64,000 nt of DNA. Origin: Mycobacterium sp. 141 (GTDB lineage: Bacteria; Actinomycetota; Actinomycetes; Mycobacteriales; Mycobacteriaceae). This document shows positions 44,015 to 51,493 of this stretch, in pieces. The position numbers were made by a program, and so were the translations under genes. A model generated the notes under the pieces. The model searched no databases. It was not told where the DNA came from and was given only the letters and a program-made list of their open reading frames with translations. The DNA is taken from NCBI RefSeq assembly GCF_000382405.1, contig NZ_KB908255.1, positions 473,370-537,369 on the forward strand, read 5' to 3'. Within the stretch, counting starts at the first letter, position 1. Every line of letters starts with the position of its first letter.

Positions 44015-45516
44015 CACGCGCCCCCGATCTTGCGAGTCATCCACGGGGGCGGCGGCGGTAGCTTGCCCTCGCGCTGGCGGCGGGCGATGTCGAGCGGGGT
44101 CACAATGTGCACCACACCGGCCCCGGCGGTCAGCACGTCGTGCGCAACCACCGCAGCAGCCAAGCTGTCGGGCTGATGCTGCCCCGACTGCCACGCGACC
44201 GCCTGGCTCTCGAACGAGGGCAAGTGCCCGGCCACCCGGCACGTGCCAACTTCGAGCGCCTGGCGCAGCGCGGCGCTGCGAGCTTCGGCGTCGCCCTTGC
44301 CACGCCCTGAACCTTTGGGAGGCCACGCGGTTACACGGATCGGACGGTCGGGCCTCATTCGCTTGATCACGTCGGCGACGACTGCCCGGTAGGTGGTGCC
44401 AGCGGCGAACGACTCGATTGCGATTTCGGATGCTCCGGTGCTGATCGCGAGTTCGACCGCCCGCCGCGCCCACCGCTCGGAGGTGAGCGGTTCGGAGACA
44501 TCGGCAATCAACGCTACCGTGCCGTCGGCGTAGCTGCTGGCGGCGATGAGCCCGCACGAGTCGCCGCTACCAGAGTCGGATGGGTCGACGCCGATGACCG
44601 TGCGCACCGGCCCGGCGGGGGCGACCGGCAGACGCCAGCTCTCGATCCACGAGGCCTTGATTAGACCGCCCTCAGGGGTGGTCGGGTTGCCCATGTACAG
44701 CGCGTGCCAGGCTCGTTCGCCGGACGTGCGTCGAGCTGCGGCGTAGTGCTCCGGCGTGAAGCCGAGCGCGGAGATCATGGCCACGCCCGGCGCACGGCCC
44801 AGCGCGTCGGGGATGCCGGTCTCGGCTACGGCGGGAATGTTGGTGCGGGTCCACACGTCGGGTTCGCTGTCGAGCAGCTCGCCGGCGAGATCGCGCTCGT
44901 GCCAACGGGTCATGACGAGCAGCACGCTGCCGCCGGGATGCACGCGCGTCGCCAAGGTCGACCGGTACTCGCTGATCACCCGGCGGCGGTGGGCTTTCGA
45001 GTCGGCCTCGGCGGCATCCTTGACGGGGTCATCGATCAGTAGCAGGTCGGCTCCGAAACCGGTTACGCCACTATTGATTCCGGTCGCCAGCAGCCCGCCC
45101 GCACGGCCCTCGACCTGCCATCGCCCCACCGCTCTCGCGTCCATGGCCAGCCGAATCCCGAGGTAGTCGCCGTGCTCTTGGATGATGCGCCGCGCAGCAC
45201 GACTGTGCGCCTGGGCGAGTTCGTCGCTGTAGGAAACGATGACGACTTCGAGGTCGGGGTTCCGCGACAGCGCCCACACGGCGGTCCAGATCGCCAGCAG
45301 GCGGCTCTTACCGGTGCGCGGCGGGGTGGTCACGATGTCGCGCTGGTCGGGTTGCTCGACGGTGCGCACGGCGATGTCGCTCAGCAGCCGAATCGTGGGC
45401 GTTATGACGAACTTCGGGTCCAGCCTCCGCGCAAGGTCGGCTGGCGAGGCAGGCTTCTGACGGTCCCGTGCTGCCGCGATGGCCCTGGCGGCGGCGATGC
45501 TGGCGACCGCGCTCAC
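44014..45516 (-). CDS. phage terminase large subunit
   Basis: DNA-packaging motor. From the GTG at 45516 (GTGA overlap with the upstream gene) the product is 500 aa. Walker A is TPPRTGKS (near residue 64), followed by VIVSYSDELAQAHSRAARRII, Walker B DLLLIDDP, the coupling-type block LLVMTRWHERDLAGELLD, and an RNase H-like nuclease domain starting VIGVDPSDSGSGDSCG with a late acidic region. All ATPase and nuclease landmarks look intact. It is preceded by small zinc proteins instead of the portal and capsid genes of a full phage. A longer start at 45573 is in frame. Confidence 0.9.
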   Translation of the reverse strand: MSAVASIAAARAIAAARDRQKPASPADLARRLDPKFVITPTIRLLSDIAVRTVEQPDQRDIVTTPPRTGKSRLLAIWTAVWALSRNPDLEVVIVSYSDELAQAHSRAARRIIQEHGDYLGIRLAMDARAVGRWQVEGRAGGLLATGINSGVTGFGADLLLIDDPVKDAAEADSKAHRRRVISEYRSTLATRVHPGGSVLLVMTRWHERDLAGELLDSEPDVWTRTNIPAVAETGIPDALGRAPGVAMISALGFTPEHYAAARRTSGERAWHALYMGNPTTPEGGLIKASWIESWRLPVAPAGPVRTVIGVDPSDSGSGDSCGLIAASSYADGTVALIADVSEPLTSERWARRAVELAISTGASEIAIESFAAGTTYRAVVADVIKRMRPDRPIRVTAWPPKGSGRGKGDAEARSAALRQALEVGTCRVAGHLPSFESQAVAWQSGQHQPDSLAAAVVAHDVLTAGAGVVHIVTPLDIARRQREGKLPPPPPWMTRKIGGA

Positions 45517-45779
45517 GCTGCTACTACCTTCCGGTCCTGCCTCGGTGTGAATCCGGCTTCGCGCGCGTCCCATAGGTCAGCGCGCTGCCACTGGTAATCG
45601 CATCTGGCGCAACGATATTCGACGATGAGTCCCTTTCCACCGTGCCACTCGATCGCCTCAGGCTCGGCCATGGTGCGTTCCCGCGTGCAGCTATCCGCGT
45701 GGTGACCGAGCGGATTGCACCGGGGACAGTAGTCCGGCATCCAGTGCAGCGGATCGGTAACGGTGCTGGTCACGGTCAT
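45513..45779 (-). CDS. small zinc-ribbon-like protein
   Basis: 88 aa with CPRC (near residue 18), a Cys/His pair region (HHADSC), and a second YRCARCDYQW site near residue 56, consistent with a zinc ribbon. Stop overlaps the terminase GTG start by 4 bp, so they are translationally coupled. It is 75 bp after the HExxH gene. Function unknown; small zinc proteins beside terminases may be small-subunit or HNH substitutes, but no HNH core is visible. Confidence 0.7.
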   Translation of the reverse strand: MTVTSTVTDPLHWMPDYCPRCNPLGHHADSCTRERTMAEPEAIEWHGGKGLIVEYRCARCDYQWQRADLWDAREAGFTPRQDRKVVAA

Positions 45780-45854
45780 CGGGGTATCCCTCCGGTGGTG
45801 GTTTGAACCGGCAACGCGCGCCCGAGGCCAGGGCGGGCGATGCCGGGTGGAACA

Positions 45855-46550
45855 TCAGGCGGGTGCGGCCTGCTTGGTGGCCGGGACGAACGTCGGCACC
45901 GTGCGCAGCCCGGCGCGCAGGTTGGCCAACTGCACGCTGCCCGGCCCGCCGCCGTCGGTCAGGCCGAGCGCTTTGCACACGTCGTCGTGATGGGCCTCGC
46001 CAGCGGTGTAAAGCCGACGCGCGCAGGTCAACACCGCTGGCCACGCACGCTCCAGTTGAAACGTCACACCGCTACCCTCATGCAGCCCGCCAGCAGCGAC
46101 CAGAACGCGGCGGTCCTTGTGGCCATGATGGTCGAACACCGCGTGGAGCTGAGCGAAACTCGGGCGACCCCCGGCAAGGAACCTGGCCTGCGCCCACGGC
46201 CCCGCGAACGCGAACTCCGGGCCGCGGCCGTGCGGCAAACCACCAGGCATGAGCGTGGTCAGGCCCTCGGGGCCGGTCACCCTGCCGCTGGCCACCACGG
46301 CGTTGCGCAGCTGCGCCCCCAGCACCACCGCGGCCACGGCGTGCCCCGCCTCGTGGATGGCCACGGCCAAGAGTTCCCGGTCGCGGTCGGTCAACGCACG
46401 CTTCGGTGGCTTGGGCAACTTCGGTGTGCTGGGCGGCTTGGCGGTGGCCCGCGGTGTGCTTGGCGTCCGCGCCGACAAGTGCGCCACAGTTGCCTTGGCA
46501 GCGCTGGCGGCAGCGGCGGCGATCAGCTCGGCGGTAGCGGCGCTGGTCAT
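45855..46550 (-). CDS. HExxH metalloprotease-like protein
   Basis: 231 aa. After a Pro/Lys-rich linker comes LLAVAIHEAGHAVAAVVLG (near residue 65), a zinc-peptidase HExxH site in the style of FtsH (M41) peptidases, then GPEFAFAGPWAQARFL, where a third ligand could lie. No ATPase domain and no membrane span. In a packaging operon a maturation-protease role is conceivable but unproven; many phages carry stand-alone M41-like domains of unknown role. Confidence 0.7.
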   Translation of the reverse strand: MTSAATAELIAAAAASAAKATVAHLSARTPSTPRATAKPPSTPKLPKPPKRALTDRDRELLAVAIHEAGHAVAAVVLGAQLRNAVVASGRVTGPEGLTTLMPGGLPHGRGPEFAFAGPWAQARFLAGGRPSFAQLHAVFDHHGHKDRRVLVAAGGLHEGSGVTFQLERAWPAVLTCARRLYTAGEAHHDDVCKALGLTDGGGPGSVQLANLRAGLRTVPTFVPATKQAAPA

Positions 46551-46795
46551 CGTTCCTGGGCCTTCCGGCTGTTGGTGGTGTTCTTCCGAAAATGCTTGGC
46601 TAACAAGCGGTTTCGTTCTTTTAGGTCGTTTGCGTCAGCACGCGCGGCAGAGGCGTCCAGGTACTTGTCGAGGCACCTGCGACACCGCCAGCCGTGGACG
46701 CTGCCCGCATAATGGAGCACAGGGCCGCCGCACTGCCAGCATTTCGGCAGGGCGTCGTCGGTCGCCATCTCGATGGTCCCGATAGTTACTGCCAT
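46547..46795 (-). CDS. small zinc-finger protein
   Basis: 82 aa with CWQCGG (near residue 19) and WRCRRCLDKYL (near residue 36), a four-Cys zinc ribbon, then a basic helix rich in Arg/Lys (KERNRLLAKHFRKN). It overlaps the HExxH gene by ATGA and the upstream mini-gene by 10 bp. Probably nucleic-acid binding; function unknown. Confidence 0.7.
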   Translation of the reverse strand: MAVTIGTIEMATDDALPKCWQCGGPVLHYAGSVHGWRCRRCLDKYLDASAARADANDLKERNRLLAKHFRKNTTNSRKAQER

Positions 46796-46875
46796 GTCGG
46801 CCTCCCGAGCATCGCCGCCGAGCAGGTCGATGCTGACAGCATGAACGTGGTCGCGAACATCGCCACGATGGTCAC
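46786..46875 (-). CDS. 29-residue hydrophobic peptide gene
   Basis: The GTG at 46875 overlaps the stop of the 284-aa gene (GTGA), and the frame runs 29 codons to overlap the next start by 10 bp, exactly filling the gap in the operon. The peptide is one hydrophobic helix (VAMFATTFMLSASTCSAAML) with a GRPTWQ tail, so it is a candidate single-span membrane peptide. Confidence 0.45.
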   Translation of the reverse strand: MTIVAMFATTFMLSASTCSAAMLGRPTWQ

Positions 46876-47726
46876 GGCGTCACATCCTCTTCGGGCTCGT
46901 CGGGCACGGGCACCTCGGGAACGATGGCCACCGCCCCCACCGCTGCCTCGTAGCCGATGACCAGCGACCGTTCGGCGATGGCAATGAACCTGTTGTGCCG
47001 TTCGTCGATGGCCTCCCGGACCGCCACCGAATTGCGCCACCCAAACGTCGCCGACGTGGCCACCAGGGTGTCGCCGAGCCCATCGACGTAGCCGCCGCCG
47101 AACACCCAGCGGTGGCCGGCGGGGCTGGTCCAGCCGGTGCCCGTACGGGTCACCATGTGGGCCTCGGTGAGCGGTGCAAGCCACTGCAGGCCAATGTGGA
47201 TGAGCCCCAATGTGTTCGTCAGCCCGAACGCAGCTTCGATCGTTCCCACCGCCGCTACCAGGTCAGTCGCGCTGGCGATACCACCGGGCAGCTCTGCCGC
47301 GTCGGCCAGCAGCCGTGCGGAGAACTCCCGCTCGGCGGCAGTCTGCTCCTCCAGTCGGAAGATCTGCGCAGCTCGCTCGCGGACCTCGGCCCGTGACGGC
47401 TCGGTCAGGTCGCAGCTGTCGAACGCCCAGACCGTCATGGCTGGGAACGGGTCGAGGATGTCGGGCCGCTCGCCGGTCTTGATGTCCTCGGGCGTGAGGT
47501 CACCGGGGCTCACGCACCAGTCGGCACCCCAAACGCCCGACGCCCCGCCGCCACTGTAGTTCGGTCCCCGCACCTCCACGCCGCTGTCCAGCCATCGCGT
47601 GGCGCCGGGCTCCTCGGTCCAGAACGTCGCGGGGTAGAGCCCGCTGGGGCTCGGGTTTACCAGGGGCGCGGTGAACTGCACCGCCAGCATGCTGGCGTGC
47701 GGGGTCATCGGGAAGTCAGTTGTCAC
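46872..47726 (-). CDS. putative virion structural protein of the element
   Basis: 284 aa. N-terminal strand-rich part (MLAVQFTAPLVNPSPSGLYP; WLDSGVEVRGPNYSG), a long amphipathic helix (RAEVRERAAQIFRLEEQTAAEREFSARLL), then a strand-rich C-terminal half (GYVDGLGDTLVATSATFGWRN; FIAIAERSLVIGYEA). A long spine-like helix between beta-rich segments fits a capsid-type fold, but I do not recognise a family and the call rests on position in the packaging operon. GTG start overlaps the previous stop (GTGA). Confidence 0.5.
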   Translation of the reverse strand: MTTDFPMTPHASMLAVQFTAPLVNPSPSGLYPATFWTEEPGATRWLDSGVEVRGPNYSGGGASGVWGADWCVSPGDLTPEDIKTGERPDILDPFPAMTVWAFDSCDLTEPSRAEVRERAAQIFRLEEQTAAEREFSARLLADAAELPGGIASATDLVAAVGTIEAAFGLTNTLGLIHIGLQWLAPLTEAHMVTRTGTGWTSPAGHRWVFGGGYVDGLGDTLVATSATFGWRNSVAVREAIDERHNRFIAIAERSLVIGYEAAVGAVAIVPEVPVPDEPEEDVTP

Positions 47727-48607
47727 GGGGTCACTCCTAGGGATTCGAGTTCGGCACGCGCCTGGTCGGCCTCGGTGGGGGCCGGAGCGGGCTTGTCGGC
47801 ATGGGCGGCCTCGTTACGGGTCAGTCGGCGCTCAAGGTCAAGCGCTGCGGTGTCGACCTCGCGCATGGCTGTGACCACGCGGTTGGACACCACCGCGGTC
47901 AGCGCGTTCCCGAGCAGCACGCCGAGGTCATCCGAATACGGCGCGACCATGGCGACCAGTGCCGGCGACCAGGTGCCCGCCGTCAGGTCATCGTCGGATA
48001 TTTCGGGCAGCTTGGGCCGCTCGGCCAGATCGACCATCGCCCGGATCGCCCGGCCGCGCTCATCCACCGCAAGGTGCTTGGTTCGGCGCTGAGCGTCGGC
48101 CTCGGCCAGCAGCCCGACCACGACATGCGCGACACCGTGTGCGGCCAGGGCAAGAGCATCGACCTCGCGCCAGTGCGCCGCCGGCCGTGGTCGGGCAGCG
48201 ACCCGCTGGGCCAACGGATTACAGATCGCAGCGATCTCGTCGGACAGTGACCAGCCGCCGGGCAGGGTGACCAGCAGACGCGAGCGACGACGCTGACGTA
48301 GCTCAGCCTGGTCGTCTTGCCGAACTACCTGTGGACGGTGCGCTGCCGCCTGCGCTGCTGCCGCCGCCGGGGTCTCGGACTGATCGAGCAGCTTGTCCGC
48401 AGCTTCGGCGCTGTATCCGAGATTTTTGATCACGAATGTGCGCGTGCGCCACCAGTTGAGCGCCGCGTGGGCCTCGGCGACGAGCGGACCGTCCACCACA
48501 CCGGCAGCTGAGAGCTGGCCCAAACGGCCACGCCACCCCCGGGCGGTGCGGGCTCGCGGGTCAACAGCGGCAGGCGGATCGGTGGTGGTTTGGGTCGCTG
48601 CGGTCAT
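47723..48607 (-). CDS. hypothetical protein, first gene of the packaging operon
   Basis: 294 aa from the ATG at 48607. Helical throughout, with ALNWWRTRTFVIKNLGYSAEAADKLLDQS near residue 45, a basic RQRRRSRLLVTLPGG segment, AAHGVAHVVVGLLAEADAQRRT and a charged C-terminus. No portal, scaffold or small-terminase signature that I recognise. A GTG at 48616 is an alternative start. It follows a 166-bp gap containing the terminator of the upstream resolvase operon, so it should have its own promoter. Confidence 0.65.
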   Translation of the reverse strand: MTAATQTTTDPPAAVDPRARTARGWRGRLGQLSAAGVVDGPLVAEAHAALNWWRTRTFVIKNLGYSAEAADKLLDQSETPAAAAAQAAAHRPQVVRQDDQAELRQRRRSRLLVTLPGGWSLSDEIAAICNPLAQRVAARPRPAAHWREVDALALAAHGVAHVVVGLLAEADAQRRTKHLAVDERGRAIRAMVDLAERPKLPEISDDDLTAGTWSPALVAMVAPYSDDLGVLLGNALTAVVSNRVVTAMREVDTAALDLERRLTRNEAAHADKPAPAPTEADQARAELESLGVTP

Positions 48608-48719
48608 GCACGCCACAGTAACCGCTTGTGCTGCAAGTGGCTAGACGAAATACGTTGTGTACCAACGACTTTGGCGACTTTGACGGGTAAGTTAGTGGCT
48701 CTGACGTGGTGAAACGACA

Positions 48720-48747
48720 GACCTCGGCCCGAAATTGGGTCGAGGTC
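48720..48747 (-). terminator. stem-loop after the resolvase gene
   Basis: GACCTCGGCCC pairs with GGGTCGAGGTC (one G-T wobble) across a 6-nt GAAATT loop, 27 bp downstream of the resolvase stop on the minus strand. It has an 11-bp stem without a T-run and separates the resolvase operon from the packaging operon. Confidence 0.65.
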
Positions 48748-48773
48748 AGTTGCGGCGCTGGGCGTGTCGCGGG

Positions 48774-49355
48774 TTAGTCAGTGGTCCGCAGCGCTCGATA
48801 AATCGTGGCCCGACTGGCACCGAGCGTGGCCGCAATTTCAGGGATCGGTTCACCACTGGCGCGTAGCTGTAGGGCCTGGCGGATCTGCGCGTCGCTCAGC
48901 GCTTTTGGCCGCCCGATCGGCAATCCGCGTGCCTTGCGAGCAGATTTCGACGCGGCCCGGCGTTCACGCTGCAGTTCCAGTTCCAGCTCGGCGAGTGAAG
49001 CCAGAACACCGGCGATCATGCGGCCCGTGGCGTTTGAGGTGTCGATACCCTCGCGCAGCGACCGCAGCACGATGCCGCGCTGGCCGAGATCCCTGATGGT
49101 GGTCATCACCTCGGCGGCGTTGCGGCCCAGGCGGTCGATACCGACGACCACGATGGTGTCGCCTTCGCGGGCGTAGTCCAGCAAGGCGGCCAGGCCGGGG
49201 CGCTGTTCCCTGGTCGACGTGCCGGTCAGCTTGTCGTCGTAGAGCTTTTCGACACCCGCGGCCTGCAGTGCGTCGTGCTGCTGGTCGAGCGACTGATGTC
49301 CGGTGCTCACGCGGGCGTAGCCCAGCGGGACGCCTACGCCTGCGGCATTGGTCAT
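48774..49355 (-). CDS. serine resolvase/invertase
   Basis: 193 aa. The resolvase domain has the catalytic Ser in LGYARVSTGHQSLDQQ (near residue 18), IDRLGRNAAEVM, and GRMIAGVLASLAELELELQRERR. The C-terminal helix-turn-helix is QIRQALQLRASGEPIPEIAATLGASRATIYRAL. This is the short Tn3/Hin type, distinct from the element's large integrase. It overlaps the 181-aa gene upstream by ATGA. It could resolve multimers of the element, invert DNA, or be a hitch-hiker. Confidence 0.9.
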   Translation of the reverse strand: MTNAAGVGVPLGYARVSTGHQSLDQQHDALQAAGVEKLYDDKLTGTSTREQRPGLAALLDYAREGDTIVVVGIDRLGRNAAEVMTTIRDLGQRGIVLRSLREGIDTSNATGRMIAGVLASLAELELELQRERRAASKSARKARGLPIGRPKALSDAQIRQALQLRASGEPIPEIAATLGASRATIYRALRTTD

Positions 49356-49897
49356 CGGGTCACTTTCCCGGCGGTCACGTCGATCTCGGTCTTGCCGTAG
49401 GTGGGCTCATCGAGGCGCACCCGCACACGGCTGCGGCGCACCTCGGTGACCGTCGCGCGGCGGGGGCCGTGCCAGCTCACCGTCACCCGATCCCCGACGC
49501 TGAGACCGCTCGCAACCGCGCGGTCGGCGGCCATGCGGGTCCGGGCGTCGGTCCACGCGCCGCGCTGGGCTGTGACGTGCAGGGGGAGCCGGTCGCCGTG
49601 GGTCGCCCGGTCGCGCCTGCACTGCCCGGCCAGCCACGGGAAGTCTGCCGCGATGGCGTCCAGCACCTCGCGATACAACCGGTCGCTGCGCGCCGAGCGC
49701 ACCTGTTCGTCGTAGGTGGTGAAGTCGTGCCGCAGCATGTTGACGATGTTGCGGTCGTCGTTAGGAGACAGCCGGATCCAGGGATCGGCGGCGGCGCGCT
49801 GCTCCACCATCTCGATCAGGTCGGTACGCGGGGTGCTGACGAGGTGCGCCCAGCCCCAAGGGCTCTGGTCGGCGGTCGGGGTGGCGGGTTCGGTCAT
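49352..49897 (-). CDS. hypothetical protein upstream of the resolvase
   Basis: 181 aa. Helical N-terminal two thirds (DLIEMVEQRAAADPWIRLS; NIVNMLRHDFTTYDEQV; DRLYREVLDAIAADFPWLAGQC) and a small beta-barrel-like C-terminus (GDRVTVSWHGPRRATVTEV; RVRVRLDEPTYGKTEIDV) resembling a KOW/SH3 nucleic-acid-binding module. Family not recognised. Its start lies 11 bp from a nested palindrome that probably controls it and the resolvase. Confidence 0.65.
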   Translation of the reverse strand: MTEPATPTADQSPWGWAHLVSTPRTDLIEMVEQRAAADPWIRLSPNDDRNIVNMLRHDFTTYDEQVRSARSDRLYREVLDAIAADFPWLAGQCRRDRATHGDRLPLHVTAQRGAWTDARTRMAADRAVASGLSVGDRVTVSWHGPRRATVTEVRRSRVRVRLDEPTYGKTEIDVTAGKVTR

Positions 49898-49908
49898 GTC
49901 TCGAGTCT

Positions 49909-49941
49909 ATATCAAAAGTCAGTCTGACTCAATTTTGATAT
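49909..49941. promoter_or_regulatory. nested palindromic operator
   Basis: ATATCAAAA and TTTTGATAT form perfect 9-bp outer arms around a second perfect palindrome, AGTCAG-T-CTGACT (49917-49929). The site is AT-rich and lies directly before the start of the 181-aa gene at 49897. Confidence 0.65.
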
Positions 49942-49949
49942 GCAACAAC

Positions 49950-50029
49950 TTTTGACACAGCCGACCAGCGACAGCGAGACTGCCAGCGGTGCACCGTGGG
50001 CTTGTCCCAGAATTAAAGTTTTGACACAG
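49950..50029. repeat. two direct copies of TTTTGACACAG
   Basis: TTTTGACACAG occurs at 49950-49960 and again at 50019-50029, 69 bp apart, flanking the space between the two minus-strand operons. The second copy runs up to the stop of the 165-aa gene. Possible binding sites for an element-encoded regulator. Confidence 0.55.
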
Positions 50030-50527
50030 TCAGTATCGACGGCTGTCGCCTGGTTGCCATCCGCGCAGCGGGTCGTAGCGGTCCGGTCGCGGTGGTTCGG
50101 TCACTGCCACCCGCTTGGTCTCGGGCTCGGCATCGGCGTCAGCAACGGGTTCTGCTGCGTGCTCGGGTTCGGGTGCGGGGTCGTGCTCGGGGCCAGACGG
50201 GACGCTCGGCGATGATTCCGGCTCCGCCGGGGTATCGGCGGGCTCGGGCGCTTCCGATGGTTCTACGCCGCGTTGACGGTCCAACACCGCCGCCCATTCG
50301 CGCAGCTCCTCGGGAGTCAGCGCTCCGAGGCCGACGGCTTGCCGGGCGATCTCGCTTTGCAGCTCCCACAACGGGTCGCCGGGGCCGATCACCTGGCCGA
50401 ACAGCTGCCGCAGCTCCGCCGCCGCCTGCTGCTCCAGCTGTGCGGGGTCCAGTCGGCCCTGCGCCACGTCGTCGGCAAGGGCCATCGCTGCCTCGACGGC
50501 ATCGCGCTTGGTCATGGTGGTGCTCAT
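50030..50527 (-). CDS. hypothetical acidic protein of the element
   Basis: 165 aa: a helical N-terminal half (RDAVEAAMALADDVAQGRLDPAQLEQQAAAELRQLF; LTPEELREWAAVLDRQRG) and a Pro/Glu/Ala-rich disordered C-terminal half ending DRYDPLRGWQPGDSRRY. ATG at 50527 overlaps the previous stop (ATGA). Family not recognised; acidic tails of this sort occur in scaffolding and DNA-mimic proteins, which is only a hint. Confidence 0.65.
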   Translation of the reverse strand: MSTTMTKRDAVEAAMALADDVAQGRLDPAQLEQQAAAELRQLFGQVIGPGDPLWELQSEIARQAVGLGALTPEELREWAAVLDRQRGVEPSEAPEPADTPAEPESSPSVPSGPEHDPAPEPEHAAEPVADADAEPETKRVAVTEPPRPDRYDPLRGWQPGDSRRY

Positions 50528-50985
50528 CGTTCGATCTCCTTCTGGTCGACTACCTCGGCGTCGAGAACCGCCAGCAGACGTTCGCGGTTCTGGGCGATCA
50601 CCTGAGGCAAGGTCGTGGTGACGTTGACGTTGACGGTCTCGCTGCCGATACCGAACCACTTGGCGAGGTCGGCATCGTTAGCCGCGAGGGCACGGATCAG
50701 ACCGGCCACGGTGGCGTACTCGCCCGCCGCCAGCGCACGCTCCAGCGCAAGGGTGCCCTTCTGCGTCCGGTACTGCTGGCGATCACGCAGCTCGGCGATC
50801 ACGGCCTCACCGCCCGGCAGGGGGTTGCGCCGTTGGTGAGACTTGTAGGCCTGCTGCACCGCACCGATCGAGCGAAACCCGAGCTGATCGCGGATCACTG
50901 ACCACGAGGCCCCCGCGACGTTGCGAAGGTACGCGACGCGCTCGGCGCGAGCCTGGCTGTCGGCGCGCGGCATCACGGGCGGCAT
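50524..50985 (-). CDS. HTH protein, candidate small terminase subunit
   Basis: 153 aa. N-terminal helix-turn-helix-like region (RVAYLRNVAGASWSVIRDQLGFRSIGAVQQAYKSHQRR), a central long helix (RTQKGTLALERALAAGEYATVAGLIRAL) and a C-terminal coiled region (QVIAQNRERLLAVLDAEVVDQKEIER). DNA-binding HTH plus oligomerising helices is the plan of small terminase subunits, but that is inference. Its start is 11 bp from a 19-bp palindrome and it is the first gene past the iteron array. Confidence 0.6.
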   Translation of the reverse strand: MPPVMPRADSQARAERVAYLRNVAGASWSVIRDQLGFRSIGAVQQAYKSHQRRNPLPGGEAVIAELRDRQQYRTQKGTLALERALAAGEYATVAGLIRALAANDADLAKWFGIGSETVNVNVTTTLPQVIAQNRERLLAVLDAEVVDQKEIER

Positions 50986-50995
50986 ACCTGATGCC

Positions 50996-51014
50996 TACCT
51001 GATTAAATCAGGTA
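50996..51014. promoter_or_regulatory. 19-bp perfect palindrome, likely operator
   Basis: TACCTGATTAAATCAGGTA is perfect around the central A, with a further half site ATACCTGATG 12 bp to the left (50984). It sits immediately upstream of the 153-aa gene and is AT-rich, so it may cover the promoter of the late operon. Confidence 0.7.
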
Positions 51015-51193
51015 TCTCTAGTCCCCGTCGATGTCGGGAAAGTCGTTGCAAGGCAGGTCGATTCGGCGCTGCCGGGTGAGCTGTGGGTCGGTGTCGGTCG
51101 CAGCTCCACCGCTCCGTTGTCCGCTGGTCTCGGCTGTCGTGGTCGCGACGGAGTCGCCCACCGCTCGCTCGCGCGCGCGACCTCTCGTGCAGC

Positions 51194-51478
51194 GACCTAT
51201 GGGACCTATGACATAACCCCAGGTAGAGAGAGTGAGGGAATGCGACCTATGGGCGACCTATGGGCGACCTATAGGGGAGAAACGCGACCTATGTACGTGC
51301 ATAGATCCCGCCATAGGTCGCGGCGGCGACCTATGCGTGACCAGGGAAAACACGCCATAGGTCACATAGGTCGCATAGATCGCACACGAGGCCCCCGGGT
51401 GCCCTGGTCGGGACCTATGCGCGCCCATAGGTCTCATAGGTCGCGCGGCTGCCAGGGCGGCCCGAGCGCCCATAGGTA
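51194..51478. repeat. iteron array, putative replication origin of the element
   Basis: Sixteen copies of an octamer in 285 bp. Forward GACCTATG at 51194, 51203, 51244, 51255, 51286, 51328 and 51412, plus GACCTATA at 51266. Reverse CATAGGTC at 51312, 51356, 51365, 51426 and 51435, with one-base variants at 51300, 51374 and 51471. Many pairs are spaced 9-11 bp apart, one helical turn. The array lies between the primase-helicase stop (51494) and the next operon, where a satellite or plasmid origin is expected. It contains no convincing gene. Confidence 0.8.
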
Positions 51479-51493
51479 CGGCGGAGCGGTGGG

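Noticed and set aside
51194..51478. CRISPR array
   Set aside because: Repeat units are only 8 bp, in both orientations and irregularly spaced, with no cas genes.
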